Of a stretch of 64,000 nucleotides of DNA, positions 19,772 to 29,717 are shown in pieces. Origin of the DNA: Corynebacterium singulare (GTDB lineage Bacteria > Actinomycetota > Actinomycetes > Mycobacteriales > Mycobacteriaceae); contig NZ_CP010827.1 of assembly GCF_000833575.1 (NCBI RefSeq), forward strand, positions 1,723,993 through 1,787,992, given 5' to 3'. A program made the position numbers and the translations under genes. The notes under the pieces are model-generated. The model ran no database searches and had not been told where the DNA came from. It saw nothing but the letters and a program-made list of their open reading frames with translations. Position 1 is the first letter of the stretch. Each line of letters opens with the position of its first letter.

Positions 19772-20585
19772 GATCTGCCCTCCCTGTTTCCTCATCAATA
19801 GTCAGCACCGGATACGGCCACTGCTGTACGTCGCCGTGGGTCTGCCACTCACGTGGGTAGCCAAGAGACACCTCGATGTGGTCCACGCCGTCGATGTTGG
19901 TGCGGTTCGGCATGTGCAGGTGCCCGTAGATAACGGCCTTAGCGTTATAGCGCCGCGGCCACGACCTTGTATGGCGGGTGCCACACCACAGTGCGACTTC
20001 CGGCCAGCGCATATAGAGCGTCGGTTCCTGCACTAAGGGCCAGTGATTGACCAGAACGGTCTCGCCTTCCACGCGGGATAGGCGCTTGATGGAATAAGCC
20101 AGCCGGTCCCAGCACCACGCGCGCACATCAACGAACGGTGCGATGGCAAACTCATCCGTCATGACGATCTGCTTTTGCTTCGCACTGGCGAGTGCATGTT
20201 CCACCGTCGTTCCGGGTGGGCGGAAGCTGTAATCGTACAAGGTAAAGAGAGGTACGACGGTGACCCCACCAAAGACTGGAAATGGATCCTCCGGAGTCAC
20301 GACGCCGATTTCGCGGCAGCCCTCAACGAGGCGATCGTATTTGTTGCGCCCTTGGTAGAGGTCTTGGCCGCGAGAGAACAGCTCATGGTTGCCTGGGGCC
20401 CAGATGACTGTGGCGTAGCGGTTTTTCAGTCGAGCCAAGGTGCTGAGCACGAGGTCGATTCGCTCGGCAACATCCCCCGCCACAATCAACCAATCGCTGG
20501 GGTCTGGGGGGACGAGCTCGTCAATACGCTCACCATTGACGCGCACCGCGGCGTGAAGATCAGAGACGGCCCACAGGGTGGTCAT
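19764..20585 (-). CDS. Metallophosphoesterase, probable PptH-like phosphopantetheinyl hydrolase
   Basis: A 273-aa calcineurin-type phosphoesterase. All five metal motifs are visible: SDLHA at residue 8-12, GDVAE, GNHELF, NHWPL and YGHLHMPN. Overlapping pptT on the 3' side is the arrangement known for mycobacterial PptH, which cleaves phosphopantetheine from holo-carrier proteins. The enzyme class is certain; the PptH role is inferred from this context and overall similarity of arrangement. Confidence 0.85.
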   Translation of the reverse strand: MTTLWAVSDLHAAVRVNGERIDELVPPDPSDWLIVAGDVAERIDLVLSTLARLKNRYATVIWAPGNHELFSRGQDLYQGRNKYDRLVEGCREIGVVTPEDPFPVFGGVTVVPLFTLYDYSFRPPGTTVEHALASAKQKQIVMTDEFAIAPFVDVRAWCWDRLAYSIKRLSRVEGETVLVNHWPLVQEPTLYMRWPEVALWCGTRHTRSWPRRYNAKAVIYGHLHMPNRTNIDGVDHIEVSLGYPREWQTHGDVQQWPYPVLTIDEETGRADHA

Positions 20586-20629
20586 GGCGCCTCCTTCACA
20601 CGAACATTCCCTCTACTTTTACCACAGGG

Positions 20630-21928
20630 TTAGATTCGCGCCCACTGCATGGAGTAAAAGCGCCACACCACGCCTACCATGCGGATCACGATGAAGGCTG
20701 CAATGCCTCCCCAGACCCCAACAAGGCCGGCACCCAGGGCGTAGGCCAGCCACACACCAGGCAGGAAGCCCAGCAACACAGATGCCAGCGTCAACGTGCG
20801 AAGGAAGGCAGCGTCCCCCGCTCCCAAAAGCACGCCATCGAGGGCAAAGAGCACACCTCCAATGACCACAAGGAAGGTCATGACCCACCATGGCCCCGAG
20901 ATCACGTCAAGGACCTCCGAGCTCGTGGTGAAGATGCGTGGGATCGCCCCAGCGCCGAGAGCCAAAACAGCGGCCAAGGCCACGGAGAACGTCGTGGAGT
21001 ACAGAGTGACCTTGGTTCCCACCGTTCGTGCATAACGCGCGGAACCAGCACCGAGCGCAGCTCCAGTGAGGGCTTGAGCAGCAATAGCAAGCGAATCGAG
21101 CACCAAGGCGAGGAAGTTCCACATCTGCATCATGATCTGGTGTGCCGCTAGCTGAGCAGTTCCGATACGGGAGGCGACTGCCGCCGCGGAGAGGAAGGCC
21201 ACCTGAAAACTCATCGACCGCACAATAAGATCACGGCCCAACACCAGCTGGCGACGGACAACATCCCACTTCACTTCCCAGGAGCCTGTGTGCTCTCGGC
21301 GCAGCTCCCGCACGAAAAAAGCCGCGATGATCCCCATGCCGAGGACAGTAGCGACGGCTGAACCTGGCAGCCCCCACACATGCACGAAGATGGGAACAGC
21401 GATGGCACCTGGGATCATGCCAGCCAAGGTGAAATACAAAGGCTTCCGGGTGTTGTGAACACCACGCATCCAACCATTTCCGGCCATTTCCACCAGCGTG
21501 AGAGGAATGGCGAAAGCCGCGATGCGCAGCCACTGGGCGGTGCCCTCAGCAGTCTCTGGGCTACCGGTCAGCCACATGGCAAAGACACCGGCAAACAGCC
21601 ACATGATGGTTGCCAGCACCAGCCCCACGCCTACCGCGACCCATGTTGCCTGCACACCTTCAGCTACTGCTTCCTCACGTTTGCCCGCTCCAAACAGACG
21701 CGACGCGCGAGCCGTGGTGCCATAGGACAGGAAGGTGAGCTGGGTAGTCACAACGGAATGCAGCGTGGCAGCCGCTCCTAGAGATGCCAACTGGGAAGCG
21801 CCCAGACGGCCCACCACAGCAGTATCAAGTAGAAGGTACAGCGGCATTGCCGCCAAAACGCCGAGCGCAGGCACAGCAAGTCGAAAGACTTCACCGGCTG
21901 TGACCTTGACTGGTTGCTCCGAGGTCAT
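20630..21928 (-). CDS. MATE family efflux transporter (DinF-like)
   Basis: A 432-aa membrane protein with about 12 hydrophobic helices and the two-fold repeat of the MATE fold. FRLAVPALGVLAAMPLYLLLDTAVVGRLG is the typical first helix, and GALLGAGSARYARTVGTK-like and MRGVHNTRKP segments are family-like. The start directly abuts the DHH phosphoesterase stop (no gap). Substrate unknown; MATE exporters use Na+ or H+ to expel drugs or metabolites. Confidence 0.9.
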   Translation of the reverse strand: MTSEQPVKVTAGEVFRLAVPALGVLAAMPLYLLLDTAVVGRLGASQLASLGAAATLHSVVTTQLTFLSYGTTARASRLFGAGKREEAVAEGVQATWVAVGVGLVLATIMWLFAGVFAMWLTGSPETAEGTAQWLRIAAFAIPLTLVEMAGNGWMRGVHNTRKPLYFTLAGMIPGAIAVPIFVHVWGLPGSAVATVLGMGIIAAFFVRELRREHTGSWEVKWDVVRRQLVLGRDLIVRSMSFQVAFLSAAAVASRIGTAQLAAHQIMMQMWNFLALVLDSLAIAAQALTGAALGAGSARYARTVGTKVTLYSTTFSVALAAVLALGAGAIPRIFTTSSEVLDVISGPWWVMTFLVVIGGVLFALDGVLLGAGDAAFLRTLTLASVLLGFLPGVWLAYALGAGLVGVWGGIAAFIVIRMVGVVWRFYSMQWARI

Positions 21929-22891
21929 TTAGGTCAGTGCACCTACTAGCTGTGCGGTGACCTCCTCGGGCGTGCCGTGTGCGGTGTAACCGGCCGCCGG
22001 AACATGTCCGCCGCCACCGAATGTAAGAGCCACGTCCGCGCAGTTTACAACGGAAGAGCGCAGGGACACCGCCCACACCTGAGGAGCCTGCTCCTTGAAC
22101 ACGACACCAATATCCGTGCCTTTGAGGGCACGGACGTAATCCACGAAAGATTCAATCGCGGAATCCGCGTGGGATGCAACCTCCTCATAAGGCACAAAGA
22201 GGACGGCAAGGCGGTGCTCCCCTGCCTCTTCGATGCTGAGTCCGGAGAGCACTCGCCCGATCATCTGCAGATCATCGGCAGTGTTCGAGTCCATAAGCTC
22301 GAGCGCAATTTGTTTGGTATCAAGCCCATAGAGCATGAGGCGTGCCGCAATGTCATGCATCGCAGGACGACCCCAGCGGAAATTACCAGTATCGGTCACG
22401 AGACCTGCGTAGAGGCAGTGAGCGATGACGCGATCGATCTGAATGGAGACTCTGTCGAGGATGTCCAGAAGCACCACCGTTGTGGACTCGCACACGGGGT
22501 CTACCACGTTGATGGAGCCGAAGCCTTCATTGGACGCGTGATGGTCAATGCACAAGACTCGGCCGGCAGCCGCCATCTCAGCAATCTCGGCGGCTACTGA
22601 GCCTGTGCGATCCAGCGATCCGCAGTCCACGGTGACGTACAGGTCATAGCCCTTAGGGAGATCATCGACCAGCTCAATTTCATCCACGGTTGGAATGGAA
22701 AAGAGGTTGGCGGAAATATCACGGCGTTGACCAATCACCGTACGGGTCTCCTTGCCGCGCTGACGCAATGCAAGCGTCAACGCAGCTGCGGATCCCACAG
22801 CGTCAGCATCGGGGCGCAGGTGCGTGATGATACAGATGCTGCTGGCCTGGACCAGAGCATCCACTGCGCTTTGGTAGTTGGTTCGTGACAC
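21929..22891 (-). CDS. DHH family phosphoesterase (NrnA/CnpB-like)
   Basis: A 320-aa DHH-DHHA1 protein. Motifs are ITHLRPDADAVGSA, the second Asp in VTVDCGSLDRTG, DHHASN, TDTGNFRWG and, in DHHA1, FGGGGHVPAAGY. Relatives degrade nanoRNA, pAp or cyclic-di-AMP; which activity applies here is not decided. The GTG start abuts the rbfA stop exactly, so it is co-translated with rbfA, the conserved actinobacterial order. Confidence 0.9.
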   Translation of the reverse strand: MSRTNYQSAVDALVQASSICIITHLRPDADAVGSAAALTLALRQRGKETRTVIGQRRDISANLFSIPTVDEIELVDDLPKGYDLYVTVDCGSLDRTGSVAAEIAEMAAAGRVLCIDHHASNEGFGSINVVDPVCESTTVVLLDILDRVSIQIDRVIAHCLYAGLVTDTGNFRWGRPAMHDIAARLMLYGLDTKQIALELMDSNTADDLQMIGRVLSGLSIEEAGEHRLAVLFVPYEEVASHADSAIESFVDYVRALKGTDIGVVFKEQAPQVWAVSLRSSVVNCADVALTFGGGGHVPAAGYTAHGTPEEVTAQLVGALT

Positions 22892-23335
22892 TTAATCCTC
22901 TTCTCTCTCCGAGGTTTTGTACGGGTTAGCGTCACCTGCTGGCTTCGCGCCTTCCTTGAGTTTTGCCAGCTCCTCATCGCGCGCGCGGGCGCGGGCGAGC
23001 AGATCCTCCATGTGTGCGGAGGCTTCCGGGACAGTATCGAGTTCGAAGGACAGCGTCGGCGTGAATCGCACGGAGAGCTGATCTCCCACGATCTTGCGCA
23101 GCTGACCTTTGGCACGGTGCAGAGCTTCCGCCGCCTGCTCGAAGTCAGGCTCAGCGTCAATATCTTTACCGCGAACTGTGTAGAACACAGTGGCATCATG
23201 CAGATCACCGGTAACTCGGGCGTCCGTAATGGTTACCAGTTCGAGGCGGCGATCCTTGATCTGGCGTTCAATAGCACTGGCCACGATGGCCTGGATGCGC
23301 TTGGCCATGCGTGCGGCGCGTGCGTGATCAACCAT
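22892..23335 (-). CDS. rbfA: Ribosome-binding factor A
   Basis: RbfA (147 aa) is a KH-type factor for late 16S rRNA and 30S maturation and cold adaptation. The N-terminus [23 protein letters not shown] and [21 protein letters not shown] are characteristic. An acidic tail (TSEREED) ends the protein. It lies downstream of infB, separated by a hairpin. Confidence 0.94.
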   Translation of the reverse strand: MVDHARAARMAKRIQAIVASAIERQIKDRRLELVTITDARVTGDLHDATVFYTVRGKDIDAEPDFEQAAEALHRAKGQLRKIVGDQLSVRFTPTLSFELDTVPEASAHMEDLLARARARDEELAKLKEGAKPAGDANPYKTSEREED

Positions 23336-23423
23336 GGTGATGCTCCTTTAGCTTCTACTCGTGATAACTAGTCTAGGATACCGATCCCCCTCGGCCTGCG
23401 AAAACCACGGGGAAAGAACGCTG

Positions 23424-23452
23424 AAGCCCAGCCAGGAATCCTGGCTGGGCTT
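23424..23452. terminator. Hairpin between infB and rbfA
   Basis: AAGCCCAGCCAGG pairs perfectly with CCTGGCTGGGCTT (13 bp, 3-nt loop). The U-tract is weak on the minus strand, so it may attenuate rather than fully stop transcription from infB into rbfA, or stabilise a 3' end. Confidence 0.65.
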
Positions 23453-23480
23453 TGCTAACGAGTGTAAGAGTCACACGCGA

Positions 23481-26249
23481 TTAGTCGCGCGGAACCTCGA
23501 CCTCTTCGTAGGCCTGGATGATATCGCCTACCTGGATGTCCGGGTAGGACAGAACCATACCGCACTCGTAGCCGGCGTTGATCTCGTTGGCATCGTCCTT
23601 CTCGTGACGCAGCGACTCGATCTTTGCATCGGTCGTGATGACGTTGCCGTCACGCACGAGGCGAACCTTGCCATTGCGCTTGACCTTGCCCTCGGTGACC
23701 ATACAACCAGCGATGGTGCCGACAGCGGAGGACTTGAACAGCGCACGAATTTCAGCTGCACCGGTGTCGCGCTCCTCGTAGATGGGCTTGAGCATGCCCT
23801 TGAGAGCAGCCTCCACCTCTTCGATAGCACGGTAGATCACGGTGTAGTAGCGCACATCGACGCCCTCAGCGTTAGCTTCCTCGGTGGCCTTGCCCTCAGC
23901 GCGAACGTTGAAGGCGATGATGACGGCGTCGGAAGCCGCGGCCAGGGAAACGTTGGTCTGGGTCACTGCACCAACACCACGGTCGATGATGTTGAGCTGT
24001 ACCTCGTCGCCGACCTCGATGTCCAGCAGGGCATCCTCGAGGGCCTCGACCGAACCGGCGTTGTCGCCCTTGAGGATGAGGTTGAGCGTCGAAGTTTCCT
24101 TGAGCACTGCATCCAGATCCTCGAGGGACACACGCTTGCGGGCCTTTGCCTGCAGAGCGGAGCGCTTGCGGGCGTCACGCTGTGCGGCAATCTGGCGTGC
24201 AACGCGGTCATCCTCGACCACGAGCAGGTTGTCACCTGCGCCAGGCACGCCATTGAGGCCCTGTACCTGAACCGGGCGGGACGGACCTGCCTCTTCGACG
24301 TCTTGGCCGAATTCATCAAGCATGCGACGAACACGACCATGCGAATCACCGACAACGATGGAATCACCGATGTGCAGCGTACCGCGCTGAATGATGACGG
24401 TAGCCACCGGACCACGGCCGCGGTCGAGGTGTGCTTCGATGGCAGCACCCTGAGCGTCCATGTCCGGGTTCGCGGTGAGCTCAAGAGCCGCATCAGCAGT
24501 CAGAATAACTGCCTCAAGCAGCTCATCGATGTTGATGTTGTTCTTAGCGGAGATGTCCACGAACATCGTGTCGCCGCCGTATTCTTCCGGAATCAAGCCG
24601 TACTCAGTGAGCTGACCACGAATCTTATCCGGCTGAGCCTCCGGCTTATCAATCTTGTTGACTGCCACCACGACCGGGATATCTGCGGCCTTGGCGTGGT
24701 TAATAGCCTCCACGGTCTGCGGCATCACACCGTCGTCAGCAGCGACGACGAGGATAGCCAAGTCCGTGGACTTCGCACCACGCGCACGCATAGCGGTGAA
24801 GGCCTCGTGACCCGGGGTATCCAGGAAGGTGATGGTGCGCGGGCCGTCCTCAAGGTCAACGACGGTCTGGTAGGCACCGATACCCTGGGTAATACCGTCG
24901 GCCTCACCCGCACCTTCGTTGGTCTTACGAATGGTATCCAACAGGCGAGTCTTACCGTGGTCGACGTGACCCATCACGGTGACAACTGGCGGGCGCTTCT
25001 CCAGAGCCTCTTCGCCACCTTCATCCTGGCCGAACTGAAGGTCAAAGGACTCAAGCAGCTCACGGTCTTCGTCCTCTGGGGAAACGACCTGAACGTCGTA
25101 GTTAATCTCAGAGCCCAGCAGCTGCAGGGTGTCCTCAGAAACGGAGGCCGTTGCAGTCACCATTTCACCAAGGTTGAAGAGTGCCTGAACCAAAGCTGCT
25201 GGATCTGCGCCGATCTTCTCAGCGAAGTCAGCCAAGGAAGCACCGCGACGCAGGCGAACGGTCTTGCCGCCGCCGTCAGGCAGGCGTACGCCGCCTACCT
25301 CGTGCTTCTGCTGCTCTTCAAACTCGTGGCGCTTCTGACGCTTCGACTTCTTGCCGCGACGCGGAGCGCCGCCTGGGCGGCCGAATGCACCAGCGGTGCC
25401 GCCGCGACGACCGCCGCGACCACCGCGGAAACCGCCGGGTCCGCCACCGGGGCCACCGTGGCCCGGGCCACCACGGCCGCCACGACCACGGCCGCCGCCT
25501 CCTCCGCCACCGGAAGACTTGGACGGCATGCTTGCCGGGTTCGGGTGGGACGGCATCATGGCCGGCGATGGACGACGACCGCCGCCGCCCTTGTTTCCGT
25601 CACCCTGCGGGCGACCGCCACCCTTGCCGCCGCGGTTATCGCCCGGCTTAGCGCCGGAACGCTGGCCCTTCGAGCCACCCGGACGCGGCCCAGGGGTTGG
25701 ACGGTCACCGCTAGAGCCACCCGTAGAGAACGGGTTATTAGCTACACGGCGGGTACCACCCGGCTTCGGCATGGAGCGCGGCGTAGCACCACGCTCGCCA
25801 CCTTTAGCAGAGCTCTTCTGCTGTGCGCCCGGCTTAGGGGCTCCAGCACCTGGCTTCGGCGCTGCGGCGCCCGGCTTCGGAGCTGCGGCACCTGGCTTGG
25901 GGGCGCCAGCACCTGGCTTCGGAGCAGCGGCGCCCGGCTTCGGAGCTGCAGCACCTGGCTTCGGCGCAGCGGGCTTAGCGGGCTTCTTCTCTGCCGGTTT
26001 GTTCTCTGCAGACTTCTTTGCTGCAGGCTTAGGCGCACTGGAGCCGGAAGCTGCAGGCTTATCCTTCTTCTCGCCGCTCTGAGCTTCCTTAGCTTCGTAG
26101 TGCGCGCGCATCTTCTTAACCACCGGAGGCTCGATGGTCGAGGATGCGGTTTTCACGAACTCGCCCTGTTCTTTCAGCGTGGCGAGTAGTTCCTTGCTGG
26201 TTACACCGAGCTGCTTTGCCAACTCGTGTACACGTAGCTTTCCGGGCAC
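23481..26249 (-). CDS. infB: Translation initiation factor IF-2
   Basis: IF-2 (922 aa) is the GTPase that positions fMet-tRNA. An N-terminal IF2N domain ([22 protein letters not shown]) precedes a long disordered region with Ala/Pro/Lys/Gly heptad repeats (residues 94-142) and a Gly/Arg-rich stretch. A second IF2N-like domain sits near [23 protein letters not shown]. The G domain then has [16 protein letters not shown] and NKIDKP, followed by domains II-IV. It is co-oriented with nusA and ylxR, the usual operon. Confidence 0.96.
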   Translation of the reverse strand: MPGKLRVHELAKQLGVTSKELLATLKEQGEFVKTASSTIEPPVVKKMRAHYEAKEAQSGEKKDKPAASGSSAPKPAAKKSAENKPAEKKPAKPAAPKPGAAAPKPGAAAPKPGAGAPKPGAAAPKPGAAAPKPGAGAPKPGAQQKSSAKGGERGATPRSMPKPGGTRRVANNPFSTGGSSGDRPTPGPRPGGSKGQRSGAKPGDNRGGKGGGRPQGDGNKGGGGRRPSPAMMPSHPNPASMPSKSSGGGGGGGRGRGGRGGPGHGGPGGGPGGFRGGRGGRRGGTAGAFGRPGGAPRRGKKSKRQKRHEFEEQQKHEVGGVRLPDGGGKTVRLRRGASLADFAEKIGADPAALVQALFNLGEMVTATASVSEDTLQLLGSEINYDVQVVSPEDEDRELLESFDLQFGQDEGGEEALEKRPPVVTVMGHVDHGKTRLLDTIRKTNEGAGEADGITQGIGAYQTVVDLEDGPRTITFLDTPGHEAFTAMRARGAKSTDLAILVVAADDGVMPQTVEAINHAKAADIPVVVAVNKIDKPEAQPDKIRGQLTEYGLIPEEYGGDTMFVDISAKNNINIDELLEAVILTADAALELTANPDMDAQGAAIEAHLDRGRGPVATVIIQRGTLHIGDSIVVGDSHGRVRRMLDEFGQDVEEAGPSRPVQVQGLNGVPGAGDNLLVVEDDRVARQIAAQRDARKRSALQAKARKRVSLEDLDAVLKETSTLNLILKGDNAGSVEALEDALLDIEVGDEVQLNIIDRGVGAVTQTNVSLAAASDAVIIAFNVRAEGKATEEANAEGVDVRYYTVIYRAIEEVEAALKGMLKPIYEERDTGAAEIRALFKSSAVGTIAGCMVTEGKVKRNGKVRLVRDGNVITTDAKIESLRHEKDDANEINAGYECGMVLSYPDIQVGDIIQAYEEVEVPRD
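25824..25970 (-). repeat. Seven 21-bp tandem repeats in infB
   Basis: Seven in-frame 21-bp units encode AAPKPGA or GAPKPGA (residues 94-142 of IF-2). Third positions vary, so the array is maintained at protein level. Copy number could vary between strains. Confidence 0.85.
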
Positions 26250-26359
26250 TTGTCTCCTCTTTAATCTTCCTAGGAGCCAAGGCCGCGAAAATACGGCTTG
26301 ACCCCTAGTTAATGGCTATGGACTGTCATCGCTGATGCTGCTTCATGGTTGTGCGCTCA

Positions 26360-26695
26360 TCAGTGTTCGGTCTTCCTTTTTAACTCTGGGTCGCACGGAC
26401 TGACGCCCGCCGACGGCACCTGCTGCTGGGCAGCAAGGTACTCACGTACGTGACCTGTGTCCACGTCAGTGGACATTCGGAGCGCGCGCTTGAAGGCACG
26501 AGTTCGCTCCGCCAGCGCTACTGCTTCCAGATCTGGTCTGATCCATGCTCCCCTCCCAGGGAGCCGGCGACGCGGGTCCGGAACGACACGGCGACCTTCG
26601 GGATCGTCCCTATCGGCGACAACCCTGAGCAGTTCCGTGTCGGGATGCTTCTGGCGCGTAGCGATACAGGTTCGGAGTCGCTGTCCTTGAGACAT
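26360..26695 (-). CDS. ylxR: YlxR family RNA-binding protein (DUF448)
   Basis: A 111-aa protein with the N-terminal signature RTCIATRQKHPDTELLRVV, then RRRLPGRGAWIRPDLEAVALA and RAFKRALR. YlxR proteins lie between nusA and infB in most bacteria and bind RNA; some regulate RNase P or transcription. The C-terminus (GVSPCDPELKRKTEH) is variable. Confidence 0.9.
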   Translation of the reverse strand: MSQGQRLRTCIATRQKHPDTELLRVVADRDDPEGRRVVPDPRRRLPGRGAWIRPDLEAVALAERTRAFKRALRMSTDVDTGHVREYLAAQQQVPSAGVSPCDPELKRKTEH

Positions 26696-26803
26696 CCAAC
26701 TCCTTACGTTGTTTCGCCACTGCTACTACGCCACAGCATTCCTGCATGTGGGCCGTTGTCTAGTCTACGCGAAAATACGCCAAACCTTTAATTCCGCCGC
26801 GGG

Positions 26804-27820
26804 TTAATCACGCGCTGCGTCAGAGTGAATATCAATCTTCCAGCCCGTGAGGCGGGCAGCCAGACGAGCGTTCTGGCCTTCCTTGCCGATGGCTAGGGAC
26901 AGTTGGTAGTCCGGCACGGTCACCTTGGCCACTTGCGCTTCTTCATCGAGGATCTCCACGCGTACAACCTTGGACGGCGCCAACGCATTGCCCACGTATA
27001 CGCTGGGATCTTCGTTGAAGTCGATAATGTCGATCTTCTCACCGCCAATTTCGCGCATGATGTTGCTCACTCGCGCACCCTTGGGACCGATACAAGCACC
27101 CTTGGCGTTCAGGCCCTTCGCATGTCCCACGACAGACACCTTGGAACGGTGCCCCGCCTCACGGGCGATCGCGATGAGCTCAACGGTGCCATCAGCAACC
27201 TCCGGAACCTCCAGCTCAAAAAGACCACGCACCAGCTCCGGGTGAGTACGCGACAGCGTAATCTGCACCTTCGCACCAGTGCGGTTGACGCCCACCACGT
27301 AGGCCTTGACACGATCGCCATGCTCGAGCTTCTCCCCCGGCAGTTGTTCGGCAGGCAGGAGAATGGCGTCCTGGGAATCGTGCTCGGTACCCAGCTGCAC
27401 CACAACAACGCCACGCTTGTTGGCGTGAATGTCGCGCTGCACCACACCAGACACGACGGTGCCGATGAGCTCAGAATAGGAATCATAGGTGCGCTCAGCT
27501 TCGTCCTCACGCAGCTTGCGCAGGATGGCGTCACGGACAGCCTGCGCGCCGATGCGGCCGAAGTTCTCTGGGGTGTCATCGTATTCGCTGATGACCTCAC
27601 CAGTTTCGGGATCGCTCTCCGTGACAATGACCGCCACCGCGCCGGAATCTGCATCGATGTCGACACGTGACTTCGTGCCTGCTGCCTTAGTCTCGGCTGA
27701 CTCGGTGCGGTAATCCAGATAGGAATACAAAAGGGCACCCGCGATGGCTTCGAGCAGGTCCTTCACGTGGACGCCACGCTCGCGCTGAATCGTACGAAGT
27801 GCCTCTAGGTCAATATTCAC
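26804..27820 (-). CDS. nusA: Transcription termination/antitermination protein NusA
   Basis: NusA (338 aa, the short actinobacterial form without C-terminal acidic repeats). It has an N-terminal RNA-polymerase-binding domain, an S1 domain (ELIGTVVSGVVQRDIHANKRGVVVVQLG), then KH domains with VGHAKGLNAKGACIGPKGARVSNI and QLSLAIGKEGQNARLAARLTGWKIDI. The stop/start junction with rimP upstream is 3 bp. It sets termination and pausing and couples transcription with translation. Confidence 0.95.
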   Translation of the reverse strand: MNIDLEALRTIQRERGVHVKDLLEAIAGALLYSYLDYRTESAETKAAGTKSRVDIDADSGAVAVIVTESDPETGEVISEYDDTPENFGRIGAQAVRDAILRKLREDEAERTYDSYSELIGTVVSGVVQRDIHANKRGVVVVQLGTEHDSQDAILLPAEQLPGEKLEHGDRVKAYVVGVNRTGAKVQITLSRTHPELVRGLFELEVPEVADGTVELIAIAREAGHRSKVSVVGHAKGLNAKGACIGPKGARVSNIMREIGGEKIDIIDFNEDPSVYVGNALAPSKVVRVEILDEEAQVAKVTVPDYQLSLAIGKEGQNARLAARLTGWKIDIHSDAARD

Positions 27821-27823
27821 TTA

Positions 27824-28390
27824 TTAGTCCTCTCGGGTTGCCGAGTTCTGCTCGGCGAAATCGAACGTCTGCTTAGTCGCCTCCAGCTCCTGTGCTGAAG
27901 GTTGAGCAAATTCAATTTCTACCACCGCACGGGTGAGGTTTTCCAATCGCTCGATCTGGTAGTGCACCTCCTTCTTCACAGTCGTGACGAGCGCCACGGA
28001 TTTTTCATCTTCTGAAAGAGCACCGATGCGAGCGACGTGGGTGGTATCGGGGACGTCGGCAAGCGCGAAGCCCACGAGCCGTCCACGGTTACGGCGCCAG
28101 TGACGTGCGGCGGTGAGTGGGAAGTCCACGCCGGGGGTTGAGACCTCGAGCGTGTAGCCGGCACCAAAGTTCAGTTCACCGGCGTCTTCCTTCGCATCAA
28201 ACAGTGCTGAAATCTCCTGAGACAACTCCTCAATAAGGTCTGAACTCGGGCGCTCATCACCGTCAACGCGGATAATGACCTGGGATTTCTTGCCAGCCCT
28301 CGTGGTCTTCACGTCCTCGATGTCGAGGCCGCGTGGGGTGACGACTGGCTGCAGGATGTCAGTAAGTTGCGCGGGTGTTGGGAATGCCAT
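27824..28390 (-). CDS. rimP: Ribosome maturation factor RimP
   Basis: RimP (188 aa) is needed for 30S maturation. LRDIxx-type N-terminal alpha/beta domain features are seen in LQPVVTPRGLDIEDVKTTRAGKKSQVIIRVDGD, and SxPGxDFPL is present as EVSTPGVDFPLTAARHW. First gene of the rimP-nusA-ylxR-infB operon. TAGTCT (28403-28398, minus strand) lies 7 nt before the ATG at 28390, predicting a leaderless mRNA. Only 37 bp separate it from the divergent DUF4439 gene. Confidence 0.93.
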   Translation of the reverse strand: MAFPTPAQLTDILQPVVTPRGLDIEDVKTTRAGKKSQVIIRVDGDERPSSDLIEELSQEISALFDAKEDAGELNFGAGYTLEVSTPGVDFPLTAARHWRRNRGRLVGFALADVPDTTHVARIGALSEDEKSVALVTTVKKEVHYQIERLENLTRAVVEIEFAQPSAQELEATKQTFDFAEQNSATRED

Positions 28391-28397
28391 GCGCTCT

Positions 28398-28420
28398 AGA
28401 CTAGGCCACACGGGTAGGGT
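28398..28420. promoter_or_regulatory. Divergent leaderless promoters of rimP and the DUF4439 gene
   Basis: Minus-strand -10 TAGTCT (28403-28398) and plus-strand -10 TAGGGT (28415-28420) each end 7 nt before their start codons. The -35 region of each must overlap the other gene's -10 or coding start. Confidence 0.6.
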
Positions 28421-28427
28421 CTATCGC

Positions 28428-29297
28428 GTGAACCGCCGAGTAGTTGTGCCTGCCCTCGCCCTCGTAGCCGCGCCGTGGCTCAGTGGCTGCCAAGCCACCA
28501 ATGCCGTTGTGGACTATTTTGGTCCGCGCGCGGATCCCGCCTTGACCTCCCTCGCTCATGCCGCGAGCGCCGATGCTGAAGCTTTACAGGCGCTCGATGC
28601 CGACGCGGCGGCGTTACGCTCGCAGCACGCGGAAGAACTCTATGGGGAAATTGATCGCCTGTGCGGACGGGATGAGAACGGTCAAGCCCCACGTTCCTGT
28701 GCGGTTGACAGGGATGTGGCGCCGCGTGAGGCCGCCGATGTTTCCACAGTGCTTCACGACGCCTCCACGTCCACCGAAGAACAACTCGACCACGTGTCCT
28801 CGGAGTCCCGTGCGCTTGTCGTGGCCCAGGCCATCGCCCTGGAAGCGTGGACTGGTGACGAGCTCGGCGCGGCCCCGGCACTAACGAAGCCTGAAAGAGA
28901 CCACGCAGTCGATCTCCTCGAGTGGGAATACCAACAGGTCTACGCCCTCGACTTCGCGCGCTCCTACGCTGCACCGGAGCTGGAGGAGACCATCGATGAG
29001 CGCCTCGACGTACATGAATACCGCATTCTGGAGCTGCAGGTAGTTCTGGACAAGCTTGGCGCTGTGCCCCAGCCCGCAGCGGCATATCAATCCCCCGGTG
29101 GGGCACTACCCCAGGATGCAGATTCAGCACGTGAATTCATCGACACCGTCGCACACAATGACACTCTGAAGTGGACCGATGCTGCCACGCAGGCCGCGGC
29201 GACTGCAGGAAGCGATAGCGAGGCTGAAGCCACGGCGGCGTGGCAGCGTTGGCTTATCGCGGTTGCGGCGCAATCACACCGCTTCCACACCGCCTAA
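28428..29297 (+). CDS. DUF4439 domain lipoprotein
   Basis: A 289-aa lipoprotein. GTG at 28428 opens a signal peptide with lipobox LSGC (Cys near residue 21). The remainder is predicted helical, with a C-terminal DUF4439 (ferritin-like) region around LVVAQAIALEAWTGDELG, ERDHAVDLLEWEYQQVYALDF and DERLDVHEYRILELQVVLDKLG. TAGGGT (28415-28420) lies 7 nt before the GTG, predicting a leaderless mRNA and supporting this start. Function unknown. Confidence 0.85.
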   Translation: MNRRVVVPALALVAAPWLSGCQATNAVVDYFGPRADPALTSLAHAASADAEALQALDADAAALRSQHAEELYGEIDRLCGRDENGQAPRSCAVDRDVAPREAADVSTVLHDASTSTEEQLDHVSSESRALVVAQAIALEAWTGDELGAAPALTKPERDHAVDLLEWEYQQVYALDFARSYAAPELEETIDERLDVHEYRILELQVVLDKLGAVPQPAAAYQSPGGALPQDADSAREFIDTVAHNDTLKWTDAATQAAATAGSDSEAEATAAWQRWLIAVAAQSHRFHTA

Positions 29298-29306
29298 GCG
29301 TGTGGC

Positions 29307-29690
29307 CTACTTCTTGTCCGCGTACAGCGACCAGGCGTAGCGCATCACCGGGATCTGCAGCGGCAAGCGCACCGCGTGATAGATCTTCTTGCCGGTCGAC
29401 GCTTTGCCGCTCGAAAGGTCCTTGTAGGCCTGATAGAAGTTCGCTGGCCAGACGGCTGCGAGCAAAGCAAAGGCGGACAGGCCGCCGACCTTGCGCGTCG
29501 AGGGATTGGCCAGCAGCCCACCTGTCACCACTTCCCAGGCACCAGAAGTGAAGTTGTAGAAGCGGGCCGGTCCCGGCAACTGCGGGGGAATGATCGACTC
29601 GAATGGCTCTGGCTTAGCAAAGTGCAGAATGCCCATTGTGGAAAGGGCGCCGGCCATCGGATATGTCAGGGCGGGCTTGTGTGAACTCAT
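29307..29690 (-). CDS. DoxX-like membrane protein
   Basis: A 127-aa protein with about four membrane helices (GALSTMGILHFAKPEPF, SGAWEVVTGGLLANP, VGGLSAFALLAAVWPANFYQAYKD and a C-terminal LPLQIPVMRYAWSLY). The FxxPEPFExIIPPQLPGP motif is typical of small DoxX-like/DUF proteins. The function is not known; some relatives link to thiol or sulfur redox. It converges with the DUF4439 gene, 9 bp apart. Confidence 0.75.
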   Translation of the reverse strand: MSSHKPALTYPMAGALSTMGILHFAKPEPFESIIPPQLPGPARFYNFTSGAWEVVTGGLLANPSTRKVGGLSAFALLAAVWPANFYQAYKDLSSGKASTGKKIYHAVRLPLQIPVMRYAWSLYADKK

Positions 29691-29717
29691 GCCCGCTAGC
29701 CTACGCTTGCTCCCCTC

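Noticed and set aside
23361..26189. 942-codon open frame on the plus strand opposite infB
   Set aside because: Low-complexity Arg/Thr/Ala/Leu translation without motifs; IF-2 accounts for the sequence.
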